Part shown: piece after piece, positions 41,044-54,400 of the stretch
Layout: every line of letters begins with the position of its first letter
Numbering within the stretch: the first letter of the stretch is position 1
NCBI GenBank assembly: GCA_020310875.1
Contig: CM035439.1
Span: 140,807,139 to 140,871,138 of the forward strand
Length of the DNA stretch: 64,000 nt
Origin: Ceratopteris richardii
Lineage: Eukaryota > Streptophyta > Polypodiopsida > Polypodiales > Pteridaceae
Direction: 5' to 3'
Made by a program: the position numbers and the translations under genes
The notes under the pieces: model-generated
What the model was told of the DNA's origin: nothing
The model's database searches: none
What the model saw: only the letters and a program-made list of their open reading frames with translations

Positions 41044-41619
41044 TGTTGACAGGATGCGGGAAGAAGCAAGTATGGACACACATGAAGATCTAGCACTGAG
41101 GCAACTTATTTTTTTCAAAACCCCCACATCATTCTAAAGTGATTCTCATCACTACGAACCCTTGTAAATATCATTTCACCTTTTTGTAGCTCCATTTTGT
41201 ACAAGCCGAGGAGTCCTCGAGCTTGGGGAGCCTTAGATGTAGTTGCCTGTCAATTTTCATAATTTTTAGATCTCGTTTGGGCCCTCAAATAAGCCCCGGA
41301 ACCTAATTTTTAACTAGGCCGGACACTAGGTCTGAACAGGGCCAAAGCTAGTCAAGAACTATAAATAGAGCTAGAGAGCTCATTTTAGAGGTGAGCTTCT
41401 TGTAGTTTGAGCTTGTATGAGAACTTTCTTGCAATAGAAGTGATTCCATTGTCTTACTCTCTTTGTTCTTACGGTGTGTGCGCGTGTGTGTGTATGTGTG
41501 TGCATGTTTGTGTGCTTCTCACTCACGCACTTGTGCTTCCACTTGCTCGTGGTCTTCATACCATCCTCATGTCTTCCCGGATTGACATTAAAGGAGGTGC
41601 TACTCATCACTGAGCTACA
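41044..41619 (+). repeat. 3' LTR of Gypsy G4
   Basis: 576 bp, appears identical to 24835-25410, followed by the CATTG duplication. Confidence 0.95.
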
Positions 41620-41624
41620 CATTG

Positions 41625-44338
41625 TCTAGGGGACTGTTTAAGTCCATACAAGCTCTTGCTAGGAACTACATAACCCTCTGGTTGTTCCATATAGATCTCA
41701 TCTATAAGATCTCCATGCAAGAAAGCAGTTTTCACATCCATTTGGACTAGCTCTAAGTCCTCCATTGCAACCAATCCAAGCAACATGCGTAGGGTAGTCA
41801 TCTTGACCACTAGAGAGAAGATTTCCTCGAAATCAACACCATGTTGTTGCATAAAACCATTTGCAAAGATTCATGCTTTATACTTTGGAAAAGCACTATC
41901 TGATGTGAATTTCAGCTTATATACCCATTTACATGGTAAAGCTTTCTTGCCCTTTGGCAAAGTTACTAAATCCCAAGTACCATTCTTGTGAATAGAATCC
42001 AACTCACTCTTCATGCCACGCTCCCACTTACATGATCCTCTGTCTGTGTAGCCTCTTTGTAGCAAGAAGGCTCACTAGCATCCGTTAGCATAACAAAATC
42101 TAAACGTGGAACATATCTATCAAGTGGATGTGAGACATGTGCAGAACGTCTCAATGTTTGCTGAATAGGAACATGTGTAGACTGATCTGAATGGACATTC
42201 TCTTGAACATCCCTATGTGCAACATTTTTATGCATGCTAACTGGAGGACTAGTATCCTCAAACACCACTCTTCTCACTTCAACCTCCTTAATGGGTTGCT
42301 TATGCATCTTAGACTCATTGAAAATAACATCACTACTTCTTATCACTGTCTATGTTTCAGGATCCCATAAACGATATCCAAATTGTCCTTCTCAACCATA
42401 TCCAAGGAAAATGCATTTCTTTGACTTATGATCCAACTTTTGTCTAAGATTCTTGGGTATATAAACATATGCTTCACACCCAAAGCCTCAAAGATGATCA
42501 TAATATGGTGGCTTCCCTGTCCACAACTCTTGTGCCACGTCAGACCTTTGGCAGTACTAGGTGAAAGGTTAATGACATGAACTGCAGTCAATACTACTTC
42601 TGCCCAGAAGCCTTGTGAGAGCTTTGCATGATACAACATAGAGACTACTCTATCTTGAATAGTTATATTCATCCTCTCAGCTACACCATTTTGTACTGGG
42701 ATATAAGGAGCTGTAAGCTCTCTACGAATCCCTCTAGACTGACAGAAAAGGTTGAATCCATGTGAGGTATACTCACCCCCATTATCTGAATGTAAAGCCT
42801 TAAGCTTAGTTCCTTTTTCGTCTCAACTGAAGCAAACCATTTTCTAAAAGTGGGGAATACCTCATCCTTCGATTTGATAGGATATACCCAAACTTTTTTA
42901 GTAGCATCATCTATGAAAGTGACAAAGTAGAGAGAACCACCTAAGGACCTAGTGGGCATAGGACCACACACATCTATATGAACGAGATCTAAAGGCTGAA
43001 TTGAAGAGTCAATGTGTGTTCTATGCACATTTTTGGTTTGCTTTCCATATTGACAATGCTCACAAAATGAAACATCGGAAAAAGATAACACAGGTAAGTA
43101 GACAAAACGAGAAGGACTTTCCATTCCACTACAAGATATATGGCCCAAACGGCCATGCCAAATACAAGCCATAGGATGTTCAGTAACAGCTAACAAGTGT
43201 TCTTTCTGTGATACAAATAAAGGATAAAGTGAGCCAACTTTGCTTCCTTTTGCAATAACCATATTGCCCTTTGATATGTGAAAGGACTGAGCATAGAAGA
43301 CCCAGAATCTAGTAGCCAGGTGTGAGAAAGAGAATCATCCATAAGCGCCTCAGATGGCACAGTACTATCAAGTGTCAACACATCAGCCTCATTAGAAATA
43401 GCATTAATTTCTTCAATCTTCACAATTGAAGTAGATGGTGAAGGTAACTGTTTAACATGCCCATCAACATTCTGTCCTTTACCTTTAGCATTCTTTAATG
43501 CATAATAGTCTTTCTCCAGATGTCCTTTCTTATGACAATAATGGCATTCGATATCCCTCTTTCTTGATTTACTTCTACTCTTATTCCGTTGACCATTCTT
43601 TTCCTTGTTCTTGCTCCTGCCATGTTGCTAATTCTTTCCTTGGTAAGAATCACAAACATTATATGCATCTCCACTCTGAGTGCCCACCATAGATTTTCTA
43701 TGAATCTCCTCACTCAAGAGTGCTCCACATATATCATCATAGACAAGTTTACCACCAGGTGCACTATTGCTAATAGCTGTGCAAAATGTATCCCATGATG
43801 ATGGCAGGGTACATAACAGCAATACTGCTTTCATTTCGTTATCCATATCCATTTTCTGAGCCTGTAATTGGGAGAATATAGCATCAAACTCATTTAGATG
43901 AGCAGCAACACTATTTGTGTCCTTCATGTGAAGGTCATATAATTTTCTCATCAGATACACTTTATTTGATGCTGTCTCTTTTTCATATGTATTGCATAAC
44001 TTCTTCCAAAGATCCTTTGCACTTTCACAATCTAATACTGTAAAGTAAACATTATCTGTCAGGTGCAAGCGATTGGTAGACGTGGCCATTGCATCTAACT
44101 CATCCCAATCATCTTCATCCATGTTAGCAGGATTCTTTGAAATCCGATTTACTGGCTTCCATTGTCTCCTTTGAATCAGCACATCTTTAATCTAATTCTT
44201 CCATAGAGCAAAGTTTGTGCCATCAAATTTTTGAACCTCAAAATGGTCTTTGCCCTGCAAGTTATAGCTCCTCCTCAGAACACTAGCACTAGACCCTGAT
44301 CCACCGGATGTGCCTAAGACCTCTGATGCCATGATGGT
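41625..44338 (-). pseudogene. Copia C1 gag to proximal reverse transcriptase
   Basis: From the right on the minus strand: gag from about 44338 with YNLQGK and LWKKLCNTYEKE; CX2CX4HX4C knuckle near 43510-43550; protease LLDSGSS near 43300; GAG-pre-integrase (IWHGRLGH) near 43170; integrase (HIDVCGPMP, FVTFIDDATKKVW) about 42400-43020; reverse transcriptase VDFEEIFS to SLYGLKQSPRQ about 41640-41850, where the nested Gypsy starts. Dead, many breaks. Confidence 0.87.
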
Positions 44339-45528
44339 AGAGAACTAAATAGAATGATAATGGAGCTAGAAGAGTCCGAACACCAACGAATAAGTGTATC
44401 AAGGAGTAAATCAACCACTATATAGTTGACAAAACCAGAAATGTGGAAAAAATTTTGCCAGCGTATCCTCTACAAAATGAGTGTATGACCAGTGTCAAAA
44501 TATCATAAAACTGCAAGTACTGACATGTTTTCTTGCATAGTGAATCACTGACTCCACTGCATATAATCAATTACCCAATAGAAGCCAACTAGGCTTATCC
44601 AGCACCTATGAACAACTATCATACATCTCATATGGCGAGGTTGGGTAAGTCTTCCACCTGCATCATCGAAGAGACCCCGACATCTAGGTGTCTCCCAATT
44701 AAGAAAACCTCACCACGACCCTCTTTATTAAACGTAAAAGGCTTTATGCAAAGAACGTAACCGCTATGTCAATGACCACATGGACGTACATAAGCAGTAT
44801 CCACTGAAGCATACATGGTGTGTATGTGCTCAATATGTGCAGTAAAATGACACTAAAGGCTGAATACACAGCCCAACAGCTAGCCAATAACACCTGCAAG
44901 TGTCTATCAACTTTGATGTTTTAGGCTCAAAAAACCTGCATAAATTTAAAGCAACTGCTCCAACCAAAACTAAAACCTTTCAAGAAACCTGTAGTTTTAT
45001 GAGTGTGGCTGAAAACATAGCCCCAAAGGTTGACATTTATTATCAAAGAAGTACAAAGAACACTCTTCTTGATATTCTTGGACCTGTGTGAAGAGAACTA
45101 TGTGCAAAAGTACTCCAAAATGGCTCCAAAAGACACCCAAAAATGCTTCAAAAATAGGCTTTGAAAGCAAAGAATGAAGCTTTGAGGGACCAAAACATGT
45201 TCAAGGTAATGTCAACCTTAGTCTTTCCCCTTCTTCAAACACCACAAGAGTGTAACTTAGTGGCAAGAGATTGCCACGGTTAAGCGAGCTCTGGGGGAAC
45301 AGTACTGGGATGGGTGACCTCCCAGAAAGTACCGGAAACCTCTATCTTCCTTGATCATTGAGGTCCTCCCTCACACGCAGCCAATGACCCAACGGTGACT
45401 TCGGTGACTCAGATGACAAGGTATGCCTTGGTCTATGCCTTGGTCGCCACCTTAGTCGTAAGCCTTGGAGAAAGCCTGGAGGTGCTCACTTCGCGCGCAC
45501 AAAAGGAACAAAGATTTTTGGGCTGAAT
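44339..45528. other. Long non-coding leader of Copia C1
   Basis: About 1.2 kb between primer site and gag, longer than usual for Tnt1/Tork elements. Apart from the 5S-like segment at 45261-45335 I recognise nothing. A decayed insertion within the leader would explain the length. Confidence 0.5.
45261..45335 (+). repeat. 5S rRNA-derived sequence (Cassandra-like?)
   Basis: Resembles the 3' two-thirds of plant 5S rRNA: GGTTAAGCGAGCTC (A-box region, 45278-45291), AGTACTGGGATGGG (intermediate element and start of C box) and a perfect GGATGGGTGACCTCC (45308-45322). The 5' third is weak or absent, so it is not a working 5S gene. Cassandra TRIM elements carry such a segment in their LTRs across vascular plants. 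A solo Cassandra LTR is possible, but LTR ends were not identified. A 5S-derived SINE is the alternative. Confidence 0.65.
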
Positions 45529-45542
45529 TGCTCTGATACCAA

Positions 45543-45829
45543 TGAAGAATTTCAATGCCGATGCACCATAGTGCACCTTCTTGAGAGCTCCACGATGATA
45601 TGCTCGAAGTAGGAAACTGAGCTCCTGAGGCTGCCCACAGTACTCCGCAAAGGACGCTATAGAATACACAGAAAACACAGTACATAGAGGAGCACAAAGA
45701 CAGACTTCTTAGGTCTCACAAATGCAGTCAAACTATGACTAACCACGCCATTATATGTTTTATTAAAGAACATATACAAGGAAGTGTCCGGTCTCCATTT
45801 GGCCTTTCACATGGACACTAATGGTAACA
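45543..45829 (-). repeat. 5' LTR of Copia C1
   Basis: 287 bp with TG/CA ends. It abuts a minus-strand TGGTATCAGAGCA primer site (45529-45541) on the inner side and Gypsy G3 sequence on the outer side. Confidence 0.9.
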
Positions 45830-48800
45830 CGAACTTGAGGAAAGCCTGAGAGAAATGAAAGCCAAGATAATTGAACTCACATCTCAAACTCACTCTCACA
45901 CTACTCTACCACCACCATGCCCAACTCCATCCAATCCACCACCTTCCAACCCACCTCAGACAATCCCACCACACCCTAGAGTAGGATCAGTCTTAGCAGA
46001 TCCCGCTCCCGAAGACCTAGACATGATGCTTAAAGCATATGAGGCCACAATCCAAGAAGGGCCAAACATAACGATCATGAAAAGTGTTACTCTAGAGCCG
46101 AACTAGAGCTCGAATGAACTAAAATTTGTGCTAACATGGTGGAATCGGCTCAAACCATGTTTGAAGCTATTCTCCTCTTTAACTTCTCTAGTTCAACAAA
46201 GACACAGTTGCACTTTGATGGATTGTTGGAAAGATTGGAGAGGGCTAATTGCATAATGAGAAAAGGACCCCGCCTCCCAAGGTAAGGACAAGGCAAGTGA
46301 AAGAATAACCTTCCGGCCGAAGAAGCTTATGTGCCTAACTCCATAGAACTAGGCACATCTTCTTCTATGATTCGGTATTCACCAAAATTCCTGAGAGAGA
46401 TTCAAGAAGACAAATGGGCAAAAGAAAGTGAAGCTCCTCCTCCCATTGAACTGGTGGATGACTTGCATGATCAATTCCCACAAGACATTCCTTCCATTTA
46501 TGGAGAGTAGGAGAGTGCCCAATCTCATGAGAGATTAGACTTCGCATCTAATTCCTTACAGGAACTACCCCATTTCACAGGCCCATGGGAAGCTAAGTCT
46601 ACCTGTATGAGAGCACCCACGATCATGGTAAGGAATGAAGATTCAATCATACCTAGGAATACAGAGGTAGTAAAGAACACCAAAGTGCAGTGCAATCTCA
46701 CTTTAGAGGAGCTATTCAAGGTTAGGCCAAAACTGTGGAAACATGTAGCCAATCAAGTGCCAGAAGTAGCAAAACCTCGTTCCCATGTAGGTTCTCATAG
46801 AACAGTGCCAGAAATACACTTGGATAAGATAGGAGACATGAGTGAAGGAGAAGAAGGAAACACCTATCTTCCAATTACACATCAAGATTACACCACCAAG
46901 GTGATTTTGGAGTCATATGTAGGAGTTGCAATTGCTACCACTTCCCTATGGAAGCGATGGAGCAAGCCAGCACTCACGCCCATGAGAATGAAATTGTAGA
47001 TGGCCGATGGTCACATAGAAAGACCCTTAGGACTGCTAGAAGGAATAGCTCTCACTACATGTGGTGTCGAGTTCGAGCATACTTTTGCCATATGTGACTT
47101 TAGCAAGAATCAGGCCTATGAGATGATTTTGGGAAGACCATTTATGAGACAATTGCAAGTGGTACAAGATTGGGGAACCAATTCTTTGTATTTGCAACAC
47201 TTAGGTGTTACAACCAAAGTCAATCTCAAGGATGACTCTCATAGAGATGTACCCCCTATTCAATGGAATCCCATCCATAGAGCTAAGGATGATACAGAAT
47301 CAGTGCATTCCGTAGGATCAGGATCCTCATGGATGCATGAAGACACCCACTTATGGATGTGAAAAGTATTCGTAGAAGAAGAGAAGAGAGAAAAAGCCAG
47401 AGAGGTGGGTGCGAAGGAAACTCATAGATCAATTCAAGACCCTGCCTATGCACATGTAGTATTTCCTGACGAAGAATTTGAACCTCGTGGTTGGGTGGAG
47501 ATTTCAGCAACAATGGATGTAGCGATCAATGAAGAACAATGGGCACCCCACTATGATGAGGTTGGCTATGACATTTCAGTCTTCACCATAGAGCCAATAA
47601 TGTGTGATTCGGTTATAGAGGAATGTGAACCTAATTCCTTTAACCTAGCACTGATGCATTCGAGGATGCAAGCAACTCCGATCTAGAGTCAATTATCATG
47701 GACCCACCTTTTGCATCAGATGAGGAATATTTCTATGAAGTGGAGGCTCACCCACAACGACATGAAGAAATTACACATGATGTGAGGTTAACCACACAAG
47801 TGACCGCCAAGAGTGAAGGCAAGAAAAGGAAGAAGAAAGAAGCCACATTAGAGGAGGAAGAATCTTTGTTTGAGGTCTTGGAAAACTTTAAGAAGTACGA
47901 GATAGAAGATAGGAGAGTCATGATGAGAATGCCTAAACGTGATGCACAAGCAGGAGAGGCCTATGATAACAAGGAAACCACTAAGAAAATTGTTGTAACT
48001 ATAGAAGAGGGAGAAGAAAGATGCACCTACATAGGACATGACCTGACTGAGGATGAAGAGCAAGAGTTGGTAGCCTTGCTAAGAGAATATAGAGATGTTT
48101 TTGCATGGAGCTACAAAGACTTAAAAGGTGTAGACCATGACATATGCTCACACACGAATCCTATGACCACATGTGCCAAACCCTCTAAGCAGAAGCCATA
48201 CACATATAACAATAACTAAGCTGTCAAGATCAAGGAAGAGATAGATCATTTGGTTGAAGCTGGATTCGTCTATGAAATTGAGCACACTGAGTGGGTATCC
48301 CCCATTGTAGTGATGCCCAAAAAGAATGGAAAGTTACATGTATGCATTAACTTGAAGAAATTTAACGCACCCACTATTAGAGATAGTTATCTGATTCCTA
48401 TCACTCAGCATCTACTAGAAAGAGCAGCAGGCAAGGAAGTGTATAGCTTCCTCGATAGATTTTTTGGCTACAATCAGGTAGCCATTGCTCCAGAAGATCA
48501 ACATAAGACGGCTTTTGCTACAGAGTGGGTCATATTTGCTTTTCGAGTAATGTCATTTCGTCTCACCAATGCGCCCACTACCTTTCAGAGGCTGATATGT
48601 CATGTATTTAAAGAATTCCTAAGGAAGAATTTAGAAGTCTATGTTGATGATCTCTGTGCTCATTCCAACATTAGACAAACACATATACCTGAACTCAGGC
48701 AAATCTTTGACAAATGTAGAGAATATCAAGTTTGCCTGAACCTAGAAAAGTGTGTTTTCATGGTCAGGAAAGGCAAGATTCTAGGACACATAGTGTCAAA

Positions 48801-50930
48801 GAACGGCATATCCACGGACGAGGAGAAAGTGAGAGCTATTGCAAAACTACCTAGTCCAAACAATGTCAAGGAGGTACAAGCTTTCATGGGGCATTGTGGC
48901 TACTATCGCCAGTTCATTCATATGTATGCGATCATTGCAAAACCTCTGTACTCCCCTTTTACTAACTTTGAGTGGACTGAAGAATGTGAGGATTCCTTTA
49001 ACGAGCTCAAGAGAAGATTGTGTTTTGCACCAATCTTGACTATGCCAAATTGGAACAAGCCCTTTCATGTTCATGTGGATGCATCCAATTATGTTATTGG
49101 ATGTGTACTTGCACAACCTACTGGTGAAGGTAATATGGATCTTCCAATAGCCTATGCTAGTAGACAGTTGAATGCGGCTGAACGGAACAATACCACAACC
49201 AAAAGAGAAGGATTAGGCATGGTGTATGCGGTAAAAAATTTTAGACACTATTTTCTTGCAAATAAGTTTAAATTTTTTACTGATCATCAAGCTCTACTAT
49301 ACTTGGTAAACAAGCCATGCAATACAGGTAGATTAGTAAGATGGTTCCTCTTACTAATGGAATATGAATTTGAGGTTGTGGTGAGCAAAGGTAAGACTCA
49401 CTTGCTAGCAGACCATCTCTCAAGTCTCACATTTGAAGAGGCCCCACAAGGAGTATCAGATGATTTTCCTGATGCTTACTTGTTTAATTTGGAAGTTGTA
49501 CAGCAGTGGGCCAAGCCATCAGTGCCAGTATTGACATATGGGCCTAAATATCTAGTAATAAACACTCAAGATAAGGAGGTAGTAAAAGCTCAGAAGTACC
49601 ATATCATAGCATGAAGTATGTACAAGCATACAGATCAAGGGATTTTAGCTTGTTGTGTGGAAGAAGATGAGTACGTGAAGTGGTTGCAATTAGCACATGT
49701 GGGTGCATTATAGCAACACCATTCGAAACAAAGAACCCTTCACACCCTACAAAGGTAAGGGGTATATTGGCCAACAATGGAAGCAGATGTGCACAAATTA
49801 TGCAAAAAATGCCCAAGATGTAGCACTAGACCTCCAGTGGAACATGCCACTCTTTATCGAGTGTCTTTAGTGCCAGATTGGATCGAACCATTAGTAGCCT
49901 TTCTGAGGACAAAAACATTCCCTCAAGACATGACATTGGCTAGACAAAGGAGCTTAGAACAGGAGGCACTAGACTACTCACTCGTTGGAGATAGCTTATA
50001 CAAGCATGGTAAAGATGGTTACCTCAGACTATGTGTCCATGAGAGTGAATATCGGAGGATCTTAGAAACTGCTCATCAAGGTGTAGCAGGAGGACACTTT
50101 GGACCAGATAGGGTGATCAAATCAATACTATTCGCAAGATTGTGGTGGCCAACCCTTCACATGGATGCATATACCTATGTGAAGAGGTGTGACATGTGCC
50201 AACAAACTCAGTATCGAAGATGAGATGCCTTTGAAACCCATGATGGGTGGACATGCATTCTCTAAGTGGGGAATAGACTTTGCAGGTCCTATTAATCCCC
50301 CAGCTAAGGGTTCACATGCTGAGTACATCATTGTGGCTACTGACTATCTCACTAAATGGGTAGAGGTAAAGGCTACAAGAAAGAATGATGCACAAACCAC
50401 AGCTAAGTTCATATTTGAGAATGTATTTACAAGATATGGTTTGCCCATAGAATTAGTGAGTGATCGTGGTACCCATTTCTTGAATGAGGCCATTGAAAAT
50501 TTGTTACAAGAATTCATGGTGGTTCACAAGAAGTCTGCTCCATATCACCCACACGCCAATGGCCAAGCTGAAAGCACTAACAAGATACTTTGAAATGTGT
50601 TGACAAAATTAGTGAATAATAAATGCTCTGATTAGGACAAATAGCTACACCATTTTGTTTGGGCATATAGACTTGCCTATAAAACGGTGCTCCAATCCAC
50701 ACCCTTTCATATGGTATTTGGCCAAAATGTAGTGCTACCATTGGACTTCTTGATACCTACACTTAAAGTAGCATAGGAGCATGAGTGGACAGGTCATGAA
50801 CTCTCTTCGAGGATCTTTGATCTTGAACGGTTAGGTGAAACGAGACTGAGAGTAGCCGCAGGGATTTATGCCACCAAGAAAAGACAAAAGGCATACTTTG
50901 ATGTCCATGTGAAGGATAAAGCCTAAAATG
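45830..50930 (+). pseudogene. gag-pol remnant of outer Gypsy G3
   Basis: Readable segments show EEGNTYLPIT and ILGRPF (protease area), WVSPIVVMPKKNGK and YVDDLCAHS (reverse transcriptase), HVDASNY and FTDHQALLYL (RNase H), then two zinc-binding units, one ending in CPRCSTRPP and the next GHFGPD...CDMCQ, followed by the integrase core (WGIDFAGP, SDRGTHF, GQAEST). The doubled unit confirms that the G4 arrangement is ancestral to both. Dead. Confidence 0.9.
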
Positions 50931-51449
50931 CTACTCACCATCCTTCACATCACACACCTCTCGACACACATCTGCATTCCAACACCCCACACATGTAACC
51001 ACACCTAGAACTCCTTGGAAATGGGTACCCAAAAAGTCCCAAATCCAAAACAACATGATTCAAAAACATAAGAAAATCATTGCCACCAAAAGGGACCGTC
51101 TCACACATAAAGTTTGGAGAGTTAAACTCTATGATAGACCACCTGACCCCGCCATGTAATGCGCTCTGCATAGACAGAAATGCATATGAGTACATTGCAC
51201 GACCAAGTATGCATATAGGGGCAACACTGACCTTCTAACTATAACTCACACACGCACAATATCCCACTCGACTAACTTCTAACCCAAAGAGTGACATGTT
51301 GGTATTGTAAAGGGAACATGCTATTATCATGTTTCTCCCACAATGCTAATCTGATTTTCTTCTTCCAACAGAAAAGATCATTAGATGCTCCTAGTGATAT
51401 CACGGCTGACGTAGCAGGAACTAGCTATTAAGCGGGCACAAGCCAACAA

Positions 51450-54400
51450 GTGCTTGATTTAGAGACCTTACCAATCATGTCGGAAACAAATGAAAGACCA
51501 AAAGAGTTGCAGGCCATACAAATCATACCAATATCAAACCCCCCAAGTGCCCATAACATGCCTGCAGGAAAGGCTTCCCACTGGTTTAGTGAAGTCGTAA
51601 GACCCTTGGGAGAGGGATCATACCTATGGGAGTGAGATGGACTTCAATGGGAACCCAGGTAAATACCACTTCTTTACACAGGAATTCGAAAAGTTACAAA
51701 ATGCAGAAGGGCTACCTCCTGTATGGGAGAAGGCAGGATTGGACATGTACTTCGGTGCTCAGCTCCCAAAGCCTGACTTCATGAGATGCTACTATCTCAT
51801 CAACACCTTGACTCCAAGAAAGCACCCAAAAGGTACAAACACATTTGTGCTCCCATCTATGACAAGGGCGAATGAGCTCAAGAGGTTTAGGTTATCAAAA
51901 AATTTAGTGCGAGAGGCCCTAGATATGCGAGGAATGCATATTCCAACAGAGAAGGAGGTCATGGTGCCTGATTACATGAAGAATTGAAGCCTCACCAAGC
52001 TCAAGGACATGGTGGCCATGACACCCAATATTGCAATATACCTTCAGATGTGCATGTAGCACTTTGCTTTTCCTACCCGAGAGAGATTCACCATGCCACC
52101 CAAGAAGCTATGGTTCAGTTTGTATATGGCAAAGACACAGAACCTCACCATCAACCTACCCCATTCAATAATTGATCAGATACACCCGATGGCCATGAAC
52201 GCATGTTTTATATGGCTGTTGTGCTCTAACTAGGATCAGCACTGACGACCCTAATTTGATATTTCCTCCCATCCCCACCAATCTTGAATTTCCTGGTGGC
52301 GCACCCTTGGAAGAACTCATGAATGAAGACTTCGAACAGTTGTTCAAAGAAGTAAATCTTGAGGCAGAAGAGGAACAAGTGGGAGATGTTCAACCACAAG
52401 CAACAACCTCCCAAGTACCTGTGACCATAGTTGATGTGGACAAAGAGGACGAGGAAGATAAAGAGTATGAAGAGGACGAGGATGAGCATGACCAAAGGCA
52501 TCAGGAAGAGCAGCAAGAAGTACCAGAACTTGTAGGTGCGCCTGCATACACAGCCCAGCTACAAAGGCTATATGATACGATTAAAGCAATGAAAGAAAGG
52601 CATAGACTCTCCCTTGCATCAAGCCAAGCTTTGATCCACATCCTTCTCCTCCCGTGAGCCAACCTCACAAGACACCCTCTTCTCTTTCATCACCAATCCT
52701 CTGTACAGGTCACCATTTTTGTCCTCCGAACCCATAATTGGCCACCCCATAATCCCGACTATGGTTGGAAACCCCCGACCCACTGAAGGCATCCTTTGTT
52801 TCCCAGCTTATTCCCCATTGCACATACCCCTATCCCATGACCCATACTTTCCATCCGCTCCCTACACCTCACTCACCCCAATCAAACACCACACAGACAC
52901 CACACTCACTTCACCTACCATACCCACTTACATGGTAGCCCCTGCACGCACCACACTGTCCGACCCCATGGACATTTCACCACCCATAGCACCTCTCCCT
53001 AATTCCACCATCACCCACTCCCCTACCCCCCACCTCACCATTCACCACCTCATTGGAAGACACAACATTCACTACCCCCCTTCCCATTCCCACTCCTGCT
53101 GCATCCCAAACTCCTCCCCTTGCATCTCATAATGTAAATATTACATTTAATACCTTACTTCAGTGTCCATATCAATTACAACAAGAATACCACCAATTGG
53201 AAGAGTGCACCATTGCCTTCCAGACAGAATGTCAGTGCCTGCAGGCTAGAGTCAGCATCTTAGAAGCTGATTACCAAACACTCCTAGCAGAACATACCAC
53301 TTTACAACAGGCTCACCCCGAATTGGAGTCAAAGATATCTATGAAGCACATGGCAGCAGCCTTAGAAGAGAACAAGCGGCTTCAGCAACAAAACCAAGAC
53401 AATTTTGAAGCCGCTATGGAAGGAACCTCGGGAGCAGACATTAGTCCTACAAAGTATAGAGCGGCCTCATCTAAAGGCATTCGAATCTTACTTGAGGATC
53501 ATGCAAATTTTTGGGAGTCATATGAAAAGTTAGAATTCGAATGTGCTGACCTAAAGAAGCAGCTAGCTAGTGCAAACACAGCTCAACAGGAGCCAGTAAT
53601 CTCGCAACAATCTACAGAAGAATTAGAGACCCTCTGAAAGGAGATGGCAGAACTACAAGCACGTCTCTTACCATATGAAAGGCCACCCTCTCTAGTTGAA
53701 GAACCAGAACCTGATATAGTGGTGGAAATTCCTATCGATGAAAGCTACGAAGAACCATACTAGTTGATGCCAATACTTGGTGGCCGAGTTACCGAGGAGG
53801 GATGGGACACTTTGGAAATTGTTCCAGATTGGCTCAAACGGGTTGAGAAAGTGGGACAAACACACGACAATCGCGTTGTAGTGCAAATTCAATCCCTCAC
53901 AAATCTAGAAGAAACTATTCTTAGATCTTCTTACTTTCAGCACCTATCCAACCAACGGTTGATCACAACATCAGAACCACAATACATGCCTTATTATGTC
54001 TTGCTAGATGACTATGATGGAGAAATTAAATGATATAGATGGAAGGAGCCCACATTTTCCACTCAATTTGCATCGGATGACTTATCGGAAGATGCATGCG
54101 CTGGCTCGATCTTCCAACCTAATTGGCATGAATGGCTACTAACTGACTACCCTGAGATAATGAGCACCTGGGCCACCATGCCATTGTATATCAAGTATAA
54201 CCCATGCTATTGCCCAATGGTCCATCGCATATCATGGCAAGATTTTGCAATCAAAGTATGCAACAATAAAGAACACTCTGCCTTGATCAACTATCCATAT
54301 TTTGCTCCACCTCGAGGACCCCCAACCGTAGTGCACATGATATCCACCATTCGACACTAGCCTACACGCTTAAAGAATGTGCCCGACATAGAAGCAAAGA

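Larger units (their letters stand above)
24835..41619 (+). mobile_element. Gypsy element G4, about 16.8 kb, looks whole and very young
   Basis: Complete Ty3/Gypsy element: LTR 24835-25410, tRNA-Asp primer site, long leader with minisatellite and putative intron, one 3084-codon gag-pol frame, a 1408-codon extra frame, polypurine tract, LTR 41044-41619. CATTG flanks both ends (24830-24834 and 41620-41624). The two 576-bp LTRs look identical by eye, so the insertion is recent. Reverse transcriptase precedes integrase, as in Gypsy. Primer type and an extra frame after pol recall Athila-like (OTA) elements, but the doubled zinc-binding unit and second protease-like domain do not fit any clade I know, and no second RNase H typical of Tat is seen. 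Clade left open. Confidence 0.95.
23317..45829 (-). mobile_element. Tork-like Copia C1 (minus strand), broken, holds a nested Gypsy
   Basis: About 5.7 kb of Copia once the nested Gypsy (24835-41619) is discounted. From the right: 5' LTR 45543-45829, tRNA-Met primer site 45529-45541, an unusually long 1.2-kb leader with a 5S rRNA-like stretch, gag about 43628-44338 with a CHYC-type knuckle near 43510-43550, protease near 43290, integrase about 42400-43190, reverse transcriptase on both sides of the nested Gypsy, RNase H about 23880-24330, polypurine tract at 23616-23630, 3' LTR 23317-23615. Motifs such as SLYGLKQSPRQ and LDSGSS point to the Tnt1/Tork group. Flanks CGAGC and CGAAC look like an aged target duplication. 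LTRs differ at about one base in ten. Broken, many breaks. Confidence 0.9.

Noticed and set aside
24835-41619. Tat/Ogre assignment for the young Gypsy
   Set aside because: No second (archaeal-type) RNase H between RNase H and integrase and no frame upstream of gag; the primer site and downstream frame fit Athila-like elements better, but not fully.
45261-45335. Functional 5S rRNA gene
   Set aside because: The 5' third is missing or unrecognisable, there is no T-run terminator at the right place and no tandem 5S spacer array.
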